From Termitomyces sp. T153 (lineage: Eukaryota; Basidiomycota; Agaricomycetes; Agaricales; Lyophyllaceae): a DNA stretch of 45,077 bases. The stretch covers positions 1-45,077 of the forward strand of contig JACKQL020000213.1 of assembly GCA_018296165.2 (NCBI GenBank), given 5' to 3'. A program made the position numbers and the translations under genes. The notes beneath the pieces are model-generated. The model saw only the letters and a program-made list of their open reading frames with translations, was not told where the DNA came from and searched no databases. Below, in pieces: positions 1-9,662 of the stretch. Positions within the stretch are counted from its first letter, which is position 1; each line of letters begins with the position of its first letter.

Positions 1-56
1 TTAACATTACAATCTTTAGGCCCTGTCCATGTTCAGGTCAAAAGCTTAATGTAATG

Positions 57-981
57 ATTGATTGATTGATCTTTTTATTTCTTTCAAGATCTATTTTACA
101 CATGATCCATAAGTGTCCTAGGTCCCACAGTACATAATGGGGGTGGTAATTATGGACACTCTAACTAGTTCTCTAGCCCGATCTCTTTTCAGCTGATGCT
201 GGTTACGCCTCATAGCCACTTTACTACAATTTGACTTTGTTTGAGTTCATACTACTTCCCACTGTTAAATCCCACACCATCTGTTGTTAATGTGCTGTCC
301 CAATTTCTAAACCCAGCTATACTTGGCAGGGCTTACTGTATGTGCACTGGTATGTCCCACGTGAGGTGCATCGCCCAGCTCCAGGCTCCCACTCCCACAT
401 ACCAGTAAGGGTCTCATGACAAACCCTTCCCCACACCCAGATGCTACTTTTGGAAGATCAATCCTGAGATTCAGAACCTGCAATGGCATGGGCCAGTATA
501 CCACTAGTGACAGACATGCGGCACCTTTTGGCTAGGCACCCGATCGAACATCGCTGTCATAACTGGCACCATCTGATGGACCACACAGTAAATTCAGTGG
601 CCTGATTGAACTATTGACATCCTATTCTCATGCCTACCCATACCATGACCCGCTTGGTCAGTGAAGACCTTAGCCCTCTCCCAAATCTGTTGTGCCAGGG
701 AAACCATCTGTTTTTCTCATCTGGTCACAAGCATGGTGGTCACCATGCCTCATTGTATCACATGTTGATTGGTCAGTCCCAGTCAGCCTGCACTACAAAG
801 CCTGCCTAATCAAACACATGCGGGCAGTGGCTTTCTGGTGGCATTGAAATAACCCATGTGGTGTCTAAGGTGTTTTCCACACAGGTGCACTCAGCCAGAG
901 TCGAAACCCCGACCTTGCACTCACAAGTCAGGTGACCTGCTTTGGAAACATGATGGTGCCAGCTGAGCCACTGTGCCCCCT
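57..981 (-). mobile_element. tRNA-derived SINE, complete copy 1
   Basis: A 925 bp non-LTR element lies on the minus strand, flanked by a perfect 13 bp direct repeat GCTTAATGTAATG (44-56 and 982-994), the expected TSD. Its 5' end (near 981) carries an RNA polymerase III type 2 promoter like a tRNA gene: an A box matching the consensus (TGGCTCAGCTGG) at 959-970 and a B-box-like GGTTTCGACTCT at 897-908. Its 3' end (57-75) is a short tandem array of ATCA/TGAT units next to an A-rich stretch, as in SINE tails. A second copy (8345-8502 plus 15396-16105) shares head, body and tail, so the boundaries are supported twice. I see no reverse transcriptase, so it would depend on a LINE partner that is not in the window. 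At about 0.9 kb it is long for a SINE. The ORFs inside the body are short and differ between copies. Confidence 0.88.
897..970 (-). promoter_or_regulatory. Pol III internal promoter (A and B boxes) of SINE copy 1
   Basis: The A box at 959-970 on the minus strand fits the TRGCNNAGYNGG consensus exactly. The B box at 897-908 is a one-base-expanded version of GGTTCGANTCC. The spacing of about 50 bp is that of a tRNA-like promoter. The same boxes sit at equivalent places in SINE copy 2. Confidence 0.75.
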
Positions 982-994
982 GCTTAATGTAATG

Positions 995-1830
995 GTTAAT
1001 AACAAACTCTTACAATGCTTCTTCTTCGAGCTAACTGCTGTTTTCAAATCTCCACCAAGCTCTGTAAGTCATTCTTCCACAGTCTTTTGATGGGAATTCA
1101 ACTGAGCTAGCCCATGTTCATAGTTATAAGTCCTTCCAAGAAGTTCTATAACTGCTTCTTTGTCAATCAGGTTGGTGTCATTATCCAACCATGTTTTGTC
1201 AGCCTCTGAAATTTTCTCCTACTTTGAGCTGTGAGATATGCCTGTTTTGAGGCATTGTAGTTTTGGTAAAGCAGAATCTAATTCACAAATTTTTGACTTA
1301 GTGATTTTTCATCTGAATTTCAGTAATATTTTTGACATTATAAATATGTACAAATAATATGTGCATGATGATGGATAAGAAAAATCAATTTATGATCAAA
1401 TATCTATCTATTTTAGGCAAAGTATGGGTAGTACAGCAGTCTTGCAAAATATAAGACTCAAACTAGTTCTATCACAAGATTCTCTCTTCATGTGACTGTA
1501 CACTGCTTAATTGGTGGTCTACCATTACAGAGCTCAAATACATATAAATCCCATTGCTAATGTTGCTACTGCAAATAATCTTCAGCATGCAATTAACTCA
1601 TGAAAAGCAAAGGCTGATTCTAAACAGTTAGTCATGTGTGCTTCTAATAATTCATCAAAAGTGTTTGTAGTTTTTGAATCCACCTGATGCTGGTAGGATG
1701 ATATAAGATCACCTGTCATGACAGGATAAGCCTGATATAACCACAGTTGTAATTACAGCACTGCTTTTTATATCAATTACATGTGATAACATCAATAGCA
1801 TCAAATGTTGAAACAGACCAAAAAAATCAA
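995..1830. other. AT-rich sequence with no recognised gene
   Basis: This stretch between the SINE and the Ngaro-like element is AT-rich and CpG-poor with stops in every frame. I see no coding similarity and no terminal repeats. Confidence 0.5.
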
Positions 1831-1831
1831 C

Positions 1832-1925
1832 CAAAGGGAATTGAACCAATAACCTTCTGGATGATGGGCACAATTCCAGGAAGACATAAATAATGAAACC
1901 ATTGAACTGACAGGCTGAGTAATAA
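1832..1925 (-). mobile_element. Candidate tRNA-like SINE head
   Basis: The minus strand has an exact B box, GGTTCAATTCC (1837-1847), about 65 bp downstream of a weak A-box-like CAGTTCAATGG. This resembles the head of a tRNA-derived SINE unrelated to the 925 bp family. No second copy or TSD was found, so boundaries are approximate and the call is tentative. A decayed tRNA gene is an alternative, but I could not draw a cloverleaf. Confidence 0.3.
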
Positions 1926-2109
1926 ATCTTAATGCATCAGGCCTATGTACCCACAGGGCCTGCCTGTTGAGCACATAGTTAGCCTGGCTAGAGTTTCAAT
2001 TAGGTAGTTAAAGGGTTGGTTAGGTTATGTTAAGGTTATGTTAATATGCTTAGGGTTCCAGGGATATTTTGGAGGGGAGCTTGCTCCACCTATTACAATA
2101 ATTTTGTAT

Positions 2110-2240
2110 TATATATGGTCAAGTGGTTATTGTTGTACCAATGGTTGTTTTTGGGATCATGTTCACAGGTTTGATTCTCCCAATTGGTGAAATATTTGAC
2201 CAAAAATTGCCAGGCACATGATACTGTAGTTACAATGCTA
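2110..2240 (+). mobile_element. Candidate tRNA-like SINE head
   Basis: An A-box-like TGGTCAAGTGG (2116-2126) is followed 42 bp later by a B-box-like GGTTTGATTCT (2168-2178). The downstream TTGGT...TTTGACC pattern loosely resembles that of the minus-strand candidate at 1832-1925. A possible short TSD, AATTTTG, occurs near 2100 and again near 2321. No second full copy is present, so this is tentative. Confidence 0.3.
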
Positions 2241-2417
2241 GTTATATCACAACTGTGCTGTAAGTACAGGCTGTTGCTATAATAAATCAACAGTATAGCC
2301 TGCTGAACTAGCAAGATTAGAAATTTTGAAGTTGGTGCAGGCAAAGTGAACAGGGGGTTGCCTGTGGTTAATTTGGGCAAAGTTGGATCACTAAATTCCC
2401 ATTCACTCATCACATAT

Positions 2418-3558
2418 TGTCATGATCCATTCCTAGAACCCCCTGACCTCTTCCCAAGCCACCTTGCTTTTCCATAGTCCCCCTCCTCCCCAACACCCCT
2501 TCAACTCCCCCAACCTTTGTTCATCCACAGCACCCATCCCAGCTAACTCTGATGCTTCTCTGGCAAACCCTGATGGCCCCCTGGCTAACTCCAAGGCATT
2601 TCCCTGCAGGCTCCAATGGTTCCCTTCCCTCTTCTGAGCCCCTGGAACCCTCCCCCACTGTTCCTGACACTGGTGTACATCACTGATTTGTCACCTTGAC
2701 TTACCCAACTAGCTCCAGAGCATCATGACAACCCCAGAGCACCCCACATTCCCATTTGATCCCATCACTATATCACTGCTGCCCACCCACTGATCATAAC
2801 TGACACCCATTGACTCCACACAGCCTCAATGAGCTCCACTGCTAGACCTACTATTCCTAGAGCAGTTCCAGTAGTTGGTATATAAGTTATAGATTAGCAT
2901 CCCATACTCCAGTCTTAATATTGCCTAATGTGCCATGTTCTGATTCATTGTCTCTTTGTGTTTTGTATCTCCTGTTATGTTTTCTCTTCTCTTAGTCTCC
3001 CAGTCTTGTCTCATCTCTATTTCTCATATCAACTTGTTATCATTTTGTATCTCCACTTCAATTTATTTTTGTTCTCATCTCAATCTCACCTCGACTCCAT
3101 CTCATCTTGCTTGTCTCTATTTCCTTTATTGTGCTCAAGTTCCCTTCAACTCTAATGCTGTTACAAACTCCACACTTACAATCACAACTCCCAAACATTC
3201 ATAACCAACTCCAGACCTTCCTTCATGCTCATCTCTGAAACCCATTAACATCCATTAATCTCCCATCAAATTCTGGCCCTGCTCCCATCACTTGTGTAGC
3301 CTCTATTTGCCCTGCACCTTTAATACTTGCCTCTGGACTTGTACCTGGAACTTCTCCAAGCCCAACCCTCTCTCATACCTTGTCTTAGACTTCCTTGGAC
3401 CACTTTGAACTTGCTCAGACTGCTTTCCTTGGCTTACCCTCACAAGTATCTGAAGTCCAGACCTCTCCAAAGCACTAGGTTATCAGTGTAAAATGTTGTG
3501 TCCACTTAGTAAGGACTTGCCCAGTTAAGCTAAGCCCCATGGTCAGTGGAACCTGATA
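2418..3558 (+). mobile_element. Solo LTR of family LTR-A (old copy), TSD CATAT
   Basis: The LTR runs from TGTCA (2418) to TGATA (3558; TGACA in younger copies) and is flanked by CATAT at 2413-2417 and 3559-3563. It aligns along its length with the LTRs at 14216-15395 and 35933-37262: minisatellite near 2540-2600, TATA-like tatataag near 2880, pyrimidine-rich tract, then the conserved end. It has almost no CpG, so it is older than the long copies. It sits inside the left repeat of the Ngaro-like element, and the right repeat shows the site without it. Confidence 0.9.
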
Positions 3559-3918
3559 CATATCACCATTTGATTGTCTCCACTGGCCCCTCTTTCCTCC
3601 ATTGTCTATATTTTCTATATATACACCTGCAGGTAGCAATGTGGATGACTTCATTGTTTCACACTGTACTCACAGGTAAGGCCTTAATACTCAATTTACA
3701 GCTTCATTGTCTTACTCTGCACTCACAGATCAGTAGATCAGTGCCCACACTACTACATCACATGTTATTTTTTAGGTCTTGATCTAATCTACATCCTGAT
3801 TGTGTTCTAAACAGTGCATGAGAAAGTCCTTGCTGCCTTCCAGAGCTTCCAACAGTCATTTTACTAGAGCTTCTCCTTGCTCCATGACTCCTCCTCCCCT
3901 CCCTCTCCCACCTCCAGC

Positions 3919-4868
3919 CATGCCCAAGAGTGCAACCATCACAGCTGAGGAGGTGTTACAAATCCACACTTCCCACAGTCAGCTCCACTTCATGATGGCT
4001 CAGATTCTTGAGAAGTTCAACACCCAGCCTCCCACAAGCCAGAAAGTTCCCACAGACATGTCAGTACAACCCATGGGAACCTTTGTCCTGCCAATTGCAG
4101 CTATCAGTGCCAACAGTGCATCATCTGCTGTTCCCCTCTCATTATGAGCTTGCTTTTGCAATATTGACACAGCAGTGCTCTCTGCAATCATTACACACAA
4201 ATTCAAGGTAGAGGACCTGTGTAAACTCAACCCTACCAATCTTGACAAAGACACTGCTTACACATTCAACAATATGACCAACCAATTCAAGGTTAGCCAT
4301 TGTGTGGCACACAAGTACAAAACATCCTTTTCAGTCCTAATTCTCTTCCAAACCTACTTCCACATCCTTGCCTTTCACATCAATGACAAGGCAGCTGCTG
4401 ACAACTTATGGGTGTACTCAGAACAGCTCTCTGAACTTGTAGCAGAGTATGAGTGGTCAACTGTTTACCAGTATCATTCAGTCTTTTTTAACTGTCAATG
4501 CACAGAAATGACAGCTGGGGATTATACTCAATGGAGCAAGCTTGATGCAGACCTCCTTTTAAAGCATGTCTATGCCCACTGCAAGGCCACACTCACTAAA
4601 CAGCCCAAAGCCATCTTCTCCTCATGCTCACTGTCCAACCCCAATGACTCATGCTGCAAATTCAATGAGGGCAAGATCTCAGCCAGCCCATATCCCTGGA
4701 GCCACCTGCACACCTGCATGATGTGTGGAAAAACAGATCACAACAAGCATCAATATAAGGATTAGGCAGTGGGCAGGGTGAGTCATCATCCACCCCCTCC
4801 AGCTTGCCTAGGCTGCTCCTTGAGCAATTCTACACTATTTATTGGCTTTACTTCTCTGCACCTCCTCA
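3919..4868 (+). pseudogene. Gag-like protein of the Ngaro-like element (degenerate)
   Basis: The reading starts near an ATG at 3919 and continues through a stop and frame change near 4147 into an open stretch at 4175-4765. The middle part, with the patterns SELVAEYEWSTVYQYH and GDYTQWSKLD, resembles the first ORF of basidiomycete DIRS/Ngaro elements. It ends in a Cys/His cluster with CMMCGKTDH (about 4717-4743), a plausible nucleic-acid-binding knuckle. In an active element this protein would package the RNA. Here it is broken and nearly CpG-free. It is separated from the RT region by a solo LTR at 4877-5417. The class assignment rests on remembered family patterns plus the neighbouring RT and recombinase. 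Confidence 0.65.
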
Positions 4869-4876
4869 ACCCCTTG

Positions 4877-5417
4877 TATCAGAGACATCCCATTCTATCT
4901 TCTTATAGTTTTCCCTTATTCTCCTCTGCTTTTCCTATCTGCTGGTCCCAGTTTCAGCCCTCAGGCTGCACCAGTTCTCTTTCTGTATATCAGACAAGTG
5001 CTGCCCCTTCCACACTGCCTCTTATCAGACAGACCCCCAGATTGTTCCACTTATTCTGAGCCTGCTGCTTGTAGACCTCCCATCTTCAGGTCACAAATAT
5101 TTCCAACCCAAGAGCTACCCTTTGGTCATTTTTGTGTGGAATCATGTGCCAGAAGTCTGGAGACTGAGGCCATTTATAATGGATTTCTGTTTTTGGATCA
5201 GACTCTGGGTTTGGTTGTTGTTGAGTGTTTTTCTCAGAAGCTCTAGAGTTAATTTTCCAAACACTGGCATTGAGAATCCTTAGACTTGTTCTATTTGGAT
5301 CTCCCTCTACCAGGTGAGTAGCTAGAACTCTAGAACTTCTTGTAGATGCTGAATAGACTTTGGATCTCCCACTGCCATTGTGTAATTGAGCCACAGCCTT
5401 CAGAAGTCACCCTTACA
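4877..5417 (+). mobile_element. Solo LTR of family LTR-B, TSD CCTTG
   Basis: This 541 bp sequence is repeated in inverted orientation at 18200-18745. It is bounded by CCTTG at 4872-4876 and 5418-5422 and ends in CTTACA. The start reads TATCA, apparently TGTCA with a G-to-A change; the other copy has TGTCA. Its 3' part (ATCCTTAGACTTGTTCT and a repeated CTCCCTCT motif) is related to the chromovirus LTR at 29639-30000, so the family is probably a Ty3/Gypsy chromovirus. It interrupts the Ngaro-like element between gag and RT. Confidence 0.82.
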
Positions 5418-5489
5418 CCTTGATGTCTGTTCTACCCCAATGCCAATGCTCCACTCCACAACACTTCCCTCCTCCCTTGCATCAAATCA

Positions 5490-6960
5490 ATGCTTAATTT
5501 AGATGCCTGGTTACACTACTTACACAAGTACCCTAATCCCACCTTTGTATATACAATCTCACAAATAATTAAATTTAGTGCCAACATTGGGTTTGTCAGA
5601 GACCAATCCCTCTCACAACAATGCACCAACCTCAAAACTGCTTTTGCAAATGCCACTATCACCAATGCAATCTCCACTAATATAGCCATGCAAGTAACCA
5701 GCAGGCAAACATGTAGACTGTTTGCCTCACCACCATTCAACAACTTTTGGGCACTCCTCAAAAGTTCACTGCATCCACCACTTCTCATTGATGGATGGGA
5801 GTTCCATCAATAATGGAATTCTAGATATGGAGACCACTATAGAATACAACATATTTGAATGTGCAGTATGAGACCTCATTGCATCAGGGCTGGGCTCCCT
5901 CATATTGAAACTAGACCTCAAGTTGGTGTTTTGCCACATCCCTGTCCATTTCACTGACTGGCATCTTCTCAGGTTTGAGTAGCTTGGTAAGCTCAACCAC
6001 AATGTAGTCCTCACATTTGGTGCATGCTTGGCACCCTACATCTTCAATCTGTTTGCAGAGGCACTTCACTGGATCCTCCAATGAAACATTCCAGCCCACA
6101 TGTGCCACTACCTTGACAACTTCCTTGCCCTTCCTCTGCTTCTCTGCTTCTTCTCTCATCTGTGAATCTCTTGCTGGGCACTCAAGGTAGGCTCTCAGAT
6201 AGGTCTATTGTTCTAGCCTTCCAAAATATTAGGATCAGACATGACAATTGAATTTCTGGAGCAGAAGCTTGATTCAGTTGCCATGGAGGCCTACTTTCCT
6301 CATGACAAGCTGAAGTATTTATAGAAACTCACTTCATCATGGTTCTCTCATCATCAATGCACCTGCTACTGGATGAGCTAACTGGGTTCCTCCAATTTGC
6401 ATTTTAAGTCATACCAGCAGGTCATGTGTTCATCTGGGGACTGTACAACTTTGCTGCAACCTTTCCCACTTCCCCATTCTCCTCACACCACATCTCAAAG
6501 CTGGCTTGCCAAGACATTGAATGGTGGAGTGCTGTTACACCTCTATGGACTGGAGTATGCCTCCTCTCTCCATCATGCTACAGGATCAACATCTATACAG
6601 ATGCCAGTGGTTCCAAGGGCTTGGGGAAAATTGGTTTGCAGGACACTGCCCCCAACAGCTTCAACACAAGCATATCCAGGTCAAGGAGATGTTTGCCATA
6701 GTCTACACCATTCTCTGTTGGGGGGATCAGTTCAGAGGACACCACATCAACAATGAAGCTGTCCTGAATATGATTTGCAATAAGTCCATTAAGTCTGCTG
6801 CCACCATGAAATTTGTCCAACATTTGATTGCTCTGGCATGCTGCATTGACTTTTCATTTTCTTTTGAGTGGCTTTTATTGTCTGAGAATTCTATCACTGA
6901 TGTTACTTTCCATTTTTCTTTTACTCACATGTTCTCCATTGCTCTGTGGCTGTACCAGAA
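5490..6960 (+). pseudogene. Reverse transcriptase-RNase H of the Ngaro-like element (degenerate)
   Basis: Frame-shifted but clear pol similarity is present. A conserved N-terminal segment (5490-5740, with FVYTISQIIKFSANIGF) precedes the RT palm. LDLK lies at 5911-5922, corresponding to the first catalytic Asp. APYIFNLFAEALHWIL follows near 6030. The YLDD box reads Y-L-D-N at 6109-6120, so the second catalytic Asp is lost. RNase H shows YTDASGSKGLG near 6596-6628 and VKEMFAIV, with an HINNEAV segment, near 6680-6770. Numerous in-frame TGA/TAG codons and at least three frame changes make it non-functional. The GAC-to-AAC change in the active site is what CpG decay of GACGAC would give. Confidence 0.78.
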
Positions 6961-8353
6961 ACTGAGCTCAAAGTGCCTCCAGCTTAGTGGTACTAGCAGA
7001 ACCAACATCACCCCCAGACCATCACTTTTTATCTTTGGCATGGCCTTGTCTCCAGCACACAATAAACTTACTCAACAGGCCAACAACAATTTATCCTCCA
7101 CATTCAACTCCACAATATATACAACCTTGATGGCTCCATTTTACCTGCATCCAAACTAGCTTGTCTTGGGTGGCAAGCTTTAGTGGCCACATCCAGCCCA
7201 AAACAATCAAAACTTACTCTCCACAGTGCACTCCCTTCATGTTAATGCCAACCTCTCCTTCTTTGCTGTTGAGTTCCTCTTGTTCAATGTCTTATCAGAG
7301 GCATCAAGCAATACTATGGCAAATGCAATCATCAGCCAGTACAGCCCATCACACTTCCCATCCTCACTGCCTTGCTCTCCCAGCTCAGACCAGGTATTGT
7401 CCCTGGACAGTGTACATGGCATGCTGCCTTACTCAGGCCTGCTCCAATTTGGCAAGTTCACAATGGATGAGGGTGGCAAATGTCAGGTTCTGCTGACTAT
7501 GGAGGCTCAGCTTAACTGGGCAAGTTCTTACTAGGTGGACCTGATGTTCTGCACTTATCACCTAGTGCTCTGGGGAGGTCTGGACTTCAGGTACTTGTGA
7601 GGATGAGCTAAAGGGAGTGGTCTGAGTGAGCAAGTCTGGAGTGGTCTGTGGGAGTCTAAAACAAGGTATAAAGAAGGGTTGGGTTTGAGGAAGACTCAGG
7701 TACAAGTCTAGTGGCAATCAGAGAGTGTGGAGCAAGTGGAGGCCACATGAGTGATGGGAGTGGGATTGGAGATTGATGGGGGATCAATTAATGTTGATGG
7801 GTTCTGGGGCCAAGCATAGGGCAAGGTCTGGGGTAAATTATGAATGTATAAGGTTGTTAAGATCATAAAAGTATGATTGGAGTTTGTAACAAAGTTAGAG
7901 TTGAAAGGGATTCAGGCAACAATAAAGGAAACAGAGGCAGATGAGACAAGACAGAGTCAAGACAAGACAGAGACAAGAACAAAATAGAATTGAGACAAGA
8001 CATGAGACTAGAGACAGAAATAGAAATAGAAACAAGGCCAGGAAATGTAACAGAAACAAATGTAACAAGAAACAAGTAACTATAAGTAATATCAACACTA
8101 CCATAATAGATATTACTCTACATCTTATATACTAACTATGTGAACTGCTCCAGGGCTGGAGTGCAACAGCAGGGCTTGTCAGAGCCATGCAGAGCCAAAA
8201 GGTATTGGTTCTGATCAGATGGCAGGCCACAGTAATATTCTGATGGAGACTGATGGGAATATGGACCACCTTAGGGTTGTTGGGATGTTTTAGACTGGTC
8301 AGGCAAGTTGGGGTGACAAGTCAGTGATGTACACCAGGATCAGGGGGGCACAG

Positions 8354-8428
8354 TGGCTCAGCTGGCACCATTGTGTCCCAAAAAGCAGGTCACATGACTT
8401 GCAAGTGCAAGGTCAGGGTTTTGACTCT
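8354..8428 (+). promoter_or_regulatory. Pol III internal promoter of SINE copy 2
   Basis: An exact A box, TGGCTCAGCTGG (8354-8365), is followed by a decayed B box, GGTTTTGACTCT (8417-8428). They occupy the same relative positions as in copy 1. The C-to-T change in this B box suggests decay. Confidence 0.7.
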
Positions 8429-8502
8429 GGCTCAGTGTGCCTGTGTGGAAAACACCTTAGACACCATGTAGATTCTTCAATGCTGCCAGAAAGCCAAAAC
8501 CC

Positions 8503-9649
8503 CTGACACTCTGCCAAACTTCCGCCCATGCCCTGCGCCTATTTCGGTTAGCCCCGATGCAACCCTGGCTAACTCCGATGCCTCCCCAGCTAACTCCGAC
8601 GCCTCCCCGGCTAACTCTGACAGCCCCCTGGCCAACTTCGATGCCTTCCCCGCAGCCACTGACACTTACCCTGGATCTCCTGAACCCCAAGAATCACCCC
8701 CGCTGTTCCCGATCTTTGCCACCCATCATCAACTCGACACCCTGGTTCCTCCGACCCATTCTGGAGTATCACGACAACCTCGGGGCAACCTGCATTCCCA
8801 AATGATCCCAACAACGTATCAGTGCGGCCTGACCCTCGATCGCAACCAACACCTGCCCTCTCCGTCAAGCTCCGCCACCGCAGCCAACGTACCCCAAAGT
8901 TCTCCGGTAGTCAGTATATAAGACATTGAGTAGCTCTTCATACTCTAGTCTTGATATTGCTTAATGTTACCTATGGTCTGATTGGTTCCTTCTCATGTTT
9001 CGTGTCTCATGTCTTGTTTTCCTTATCTCAGTCTCCCAGTCTTATCTCAGTCTCCTGGTCTTATCTCAGTCTCCCGGTCTTATCACAGTCTCCCAGTCTT
9101 GTCTTGTCTCCTTTTCGTTATCATTCTTGTTATTGTTTCGTACCTCTACTCAAATCTACTCTTGTTCCATATCGACTCCATTTCATTTTGTCTGACGCTG
9201 CCTTGGTGACTCTGTCTGGCCATTGTGCCCAAGTCTTCATCAACCTTAACAACCTCACAAACTCCGCGGTTATGATTACGAACCCTGACACTCTTTCACC
9301 AGGTCCGAACCTCGCTCTTTGCTCGGTCCTGGACTCCATCAACTCCAATTGATCTCCCATCAAACTCCGGCTCCGCTCCCATTGATCACATAGCTGCCTA
9401 CTCCTTCGCTTCCGCAAATCTCCCATACGGTCTTCTGCCTGAACCCTGCCAAGCCCGTCCCATTTCCTTGCAATCTGACTTCTCTGGACCTCCCCAGATC
9501 TGTCTGGATCACATCCCACCAACTATCTGCACAGGCCATCAGTGCCTGGAACACTTTTGAGTGTTTGGTTGCCAGTGCAAGAGGATCACACCCGCCTAGT
9601 AAGGACTCACCCAGTGCAGCTGAGCCCCCGAGGTCAGCGGAACCTGACA
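8503..9649 (+). repeat. 5' LTR of LTR-A copy 1 (left end deleted)
   Basis: It aligns with 14270-15395 of the 3' LTR and ends in TGACA at 9645-9649. The first 55 bp of the LTR are missing at the SINE junction. U3 carries about four 21 bp minisatellite units near 8570-8640, against three in the 3' LTR. A TATA box and putative start lie at 8915-8947. Confidence 0.88.
8915..8958 (+). promoter_or_regulatory. LTR-A promoter: TATA box and putative RNA 5' end
   Basis: TATATA at 8915-8920 lies about 31 bp upstream of A8947. The 12 bases 8947-8958 (AGTCTTGATATT) are the exact reverse complement of 9651-9662, next to the LTR end. If transcription starts at 8947, the RNA 5' end can pair with the primer-binding site. 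The start site is inferred from this spacing, not measured. Confidence 0.65.
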
Positions 9650-9650
9650 T

Positions 9651-9662
9651 AATATCAAGACT
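9651..9662 (+). promoter_or_regulatory. Candidate self-priming primer-binding site
   Basis: AATATCAAGACT begins one base after the 5' LTR ends. It pairs perfectly with LTR bases 8947-8958, and I do not recognise it as complementary to a common tRNA 3' end such as initiator Met. The same 12-mer and one-base spacing occur in copy 2 (40792-40803). In Tf1/sushi elements the first 11 or so bases of the mRNA prime minus-strand synthesis at such a site. Confidence 0.65.

Noticed and set aside
2070..2090. GGAGCTTGCTCC hairpin as a transposon terminus
   Set aside because: The stem is only five base pairs and no partner inverted repeat was found.
4875..5417. LTR-B start placed at TGTATCAG (4875)
   Set aside because: That choice gives no TSD. 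Starting at TATCA (4877) aligns with TGTCA of the other copy and yields CCTTG on both sides.
7895..8135. Small ORFs rich in Leu/Ser or in Arg/Asn/Thr near 7.9-8.1 kb
   Set aside because: They are low-complexity readings of the pyrimidine-rich tract of an old LTR-A, in either strand.
8343..8470. A genuine tRNA gene
   Set aside because: Pol III boxes are present but no cloverleaf can be drawn, and the sequence continues into a 0.9 kb repeated body with TSDs.
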